This document shows positions 63,744 to 64,000 of a stretch of 64,000 bases of DNA, one piece after another. Both the position numbers and the translations under genes were made by a program. The notes under the pieces were generated by a model. That model was given only the letters and a program-made list of their open reading frames with translations, was not told the DNA's origin and did not search any database. Source of the DNA: Candidatus Endonucleibacter bathymodioli (GTDB lineage: Bacteria > Pseudomonadota > Gammaproteobacteria > Pseudomonadales > Endozoicomonadaceae); contig JASXSV010000008.1 in the NCBI GenBank assembly GCA_030674915.1, positions 62,001 through 126,000 on the forward strand, in the 5' to 3' direction. Numbering within the stretch: the first letter of the stretch is position 1; every line of letters starts with the position of its first letter.

Positions 63744-64000
63744 TTGAACACAAAATTAGATTTAGTAATGTTGTTGATGCTGGTGGTGTTATTAGTGTCA
63801 TCAGGTTGGGTGGATTATAACACTGAAGCGTCAGAAACAGTCAGTTCAGACTTGGTAGAGAAGCAATCCAGGGTGGTGTTGCCGTTTATTGAAAGACCTG
63901 ACTTTAAATCCATGAGGGATGTTCGGCGTAAAAAAAAGGCTTTTTTTAATTACATGGAGCCAATTCTTTTGGCTGAGAATCATAGATTACAGGTGCTGAG
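63744..64000 (+). CDS. Bax-like glucosaminidase-domain protein, 3' end outside window
   Basis: Partial: 85 codons before the window ends, frame open. Begins at TTG 63744 with AAGGTGG five bases before it, then a signal peptide or anchor (LVMLLMLVVLLVSSGW). The segment ERPDFKSMRDVRRKKKAFFN, YMEPILLAENHRLQ matches the entry region of Bax-type peptidoglycan N-acetylglucosaminidases (LPDF..I.dV..KK.aFF..L.P). The catalytic domain would follow outside. ATG 63768 is an alternative start. Confidence 0.6.
   Translation, partial: MNTKLDLVMLLMLVVLLVSSGWVDYNTEASETVSSDLVEKQSRVVLPFIERPDFKSMRDVRRKKKAFFNYMEPILLAENHRLQVL

Noticed and set aside
1..64000. tRNA, rRNA or riboswitch genes
   Set aside because: I looked for cloverleaf 3' ends, conserved rRNA stretches and known riboswitch cores and saw none; a covariance-model scan would be needed to exclude small RNAs.

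Overview
The window looks like part of a gammaproteobacterial chromosome of the Oceanospirillales/Pseudomonadales type. The evidence is family-level resemblance (class II DAHP synthase, RdgC, ComEC, GalU) and a nadA / bepA / perM / bcp / dapA / bamC gene order that I recall from Pseudomonas-like genomes. It also carries a type III secretion chaperone, many decayed insertion sequences, and a set of large AT-rich genes with eukaryote-type domains: tandem C2H2 zinc fingers, an F-box with a WD40-like propeller, and a RING resembling that of inhibitor-of-apoptosis proteins. This suggests an animal-associated, probably intracellular organism near Endozoicomonas. The combination recalls what I remember of intranuclear mussel parasites (Candidatus Endonucleibacter), but that identification is inference.

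Layout. 1-22.8 kb is a housekeeping backbone: comEC (5' end outside the window), rluB, class II aroG, a small membrane protein, a GT2 / GtrA / ChbG-like operon, a DUF3301 protein, an SycD/LcrH-type chaperone with a coiled-coil partner, galU, a DUF368 transporter, uppP, nadA, bepA, an IS30-derived element, perM, bcp, dapA and bamC. Nearly every long intergenic gap here holds a copy of a ~125-bp repeat with inverted ends.

22.8-59.6 kb is an island-like region in which I saw no copy of that repeat. It holds two giant paralogous exported proteins (24.7-30.0 and 53.0-58.3 kb), an IS5-family element interrupted by an IS30-family element, several exported proteins with eukaryote-like domains, a complete type I Wadjet operon (jetABCD) with a divergent WYL regulator, a cytochrome c peroxidase pseudogene and IS3/IS5/IS30/IS256 remnants. 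rdgC closes the region. 59.6-64 kb returns to repeat-bearing DNA, with an IS30 remnant, a RING-domain protein, an IS256 remnant and the start of a Bax-like glucosaminidase gene that runs off the end.

How the genes fit together. GalU, DUF368 and UppP, with the GT2/GtrA/ChbG operon, point to undecaprenyl-phosphate-linked envelope glycan synthesis and carrier recycling. JetABCD is an anti-plasmid defence module. The most novel material is the exported eukaryote-like set. The zinc-finger protein and the RING protein share a collinear N-terminal domain of about 275 residues and a similar 5' leader but end in different host-type domains, so they look like a modular host-interaction family. The giant paralogs combine a nucleotidyltransferase-like motif, a possible OTU-like cysteine protease segment, Sel1-like repeats and a C-terminal coiled coil.
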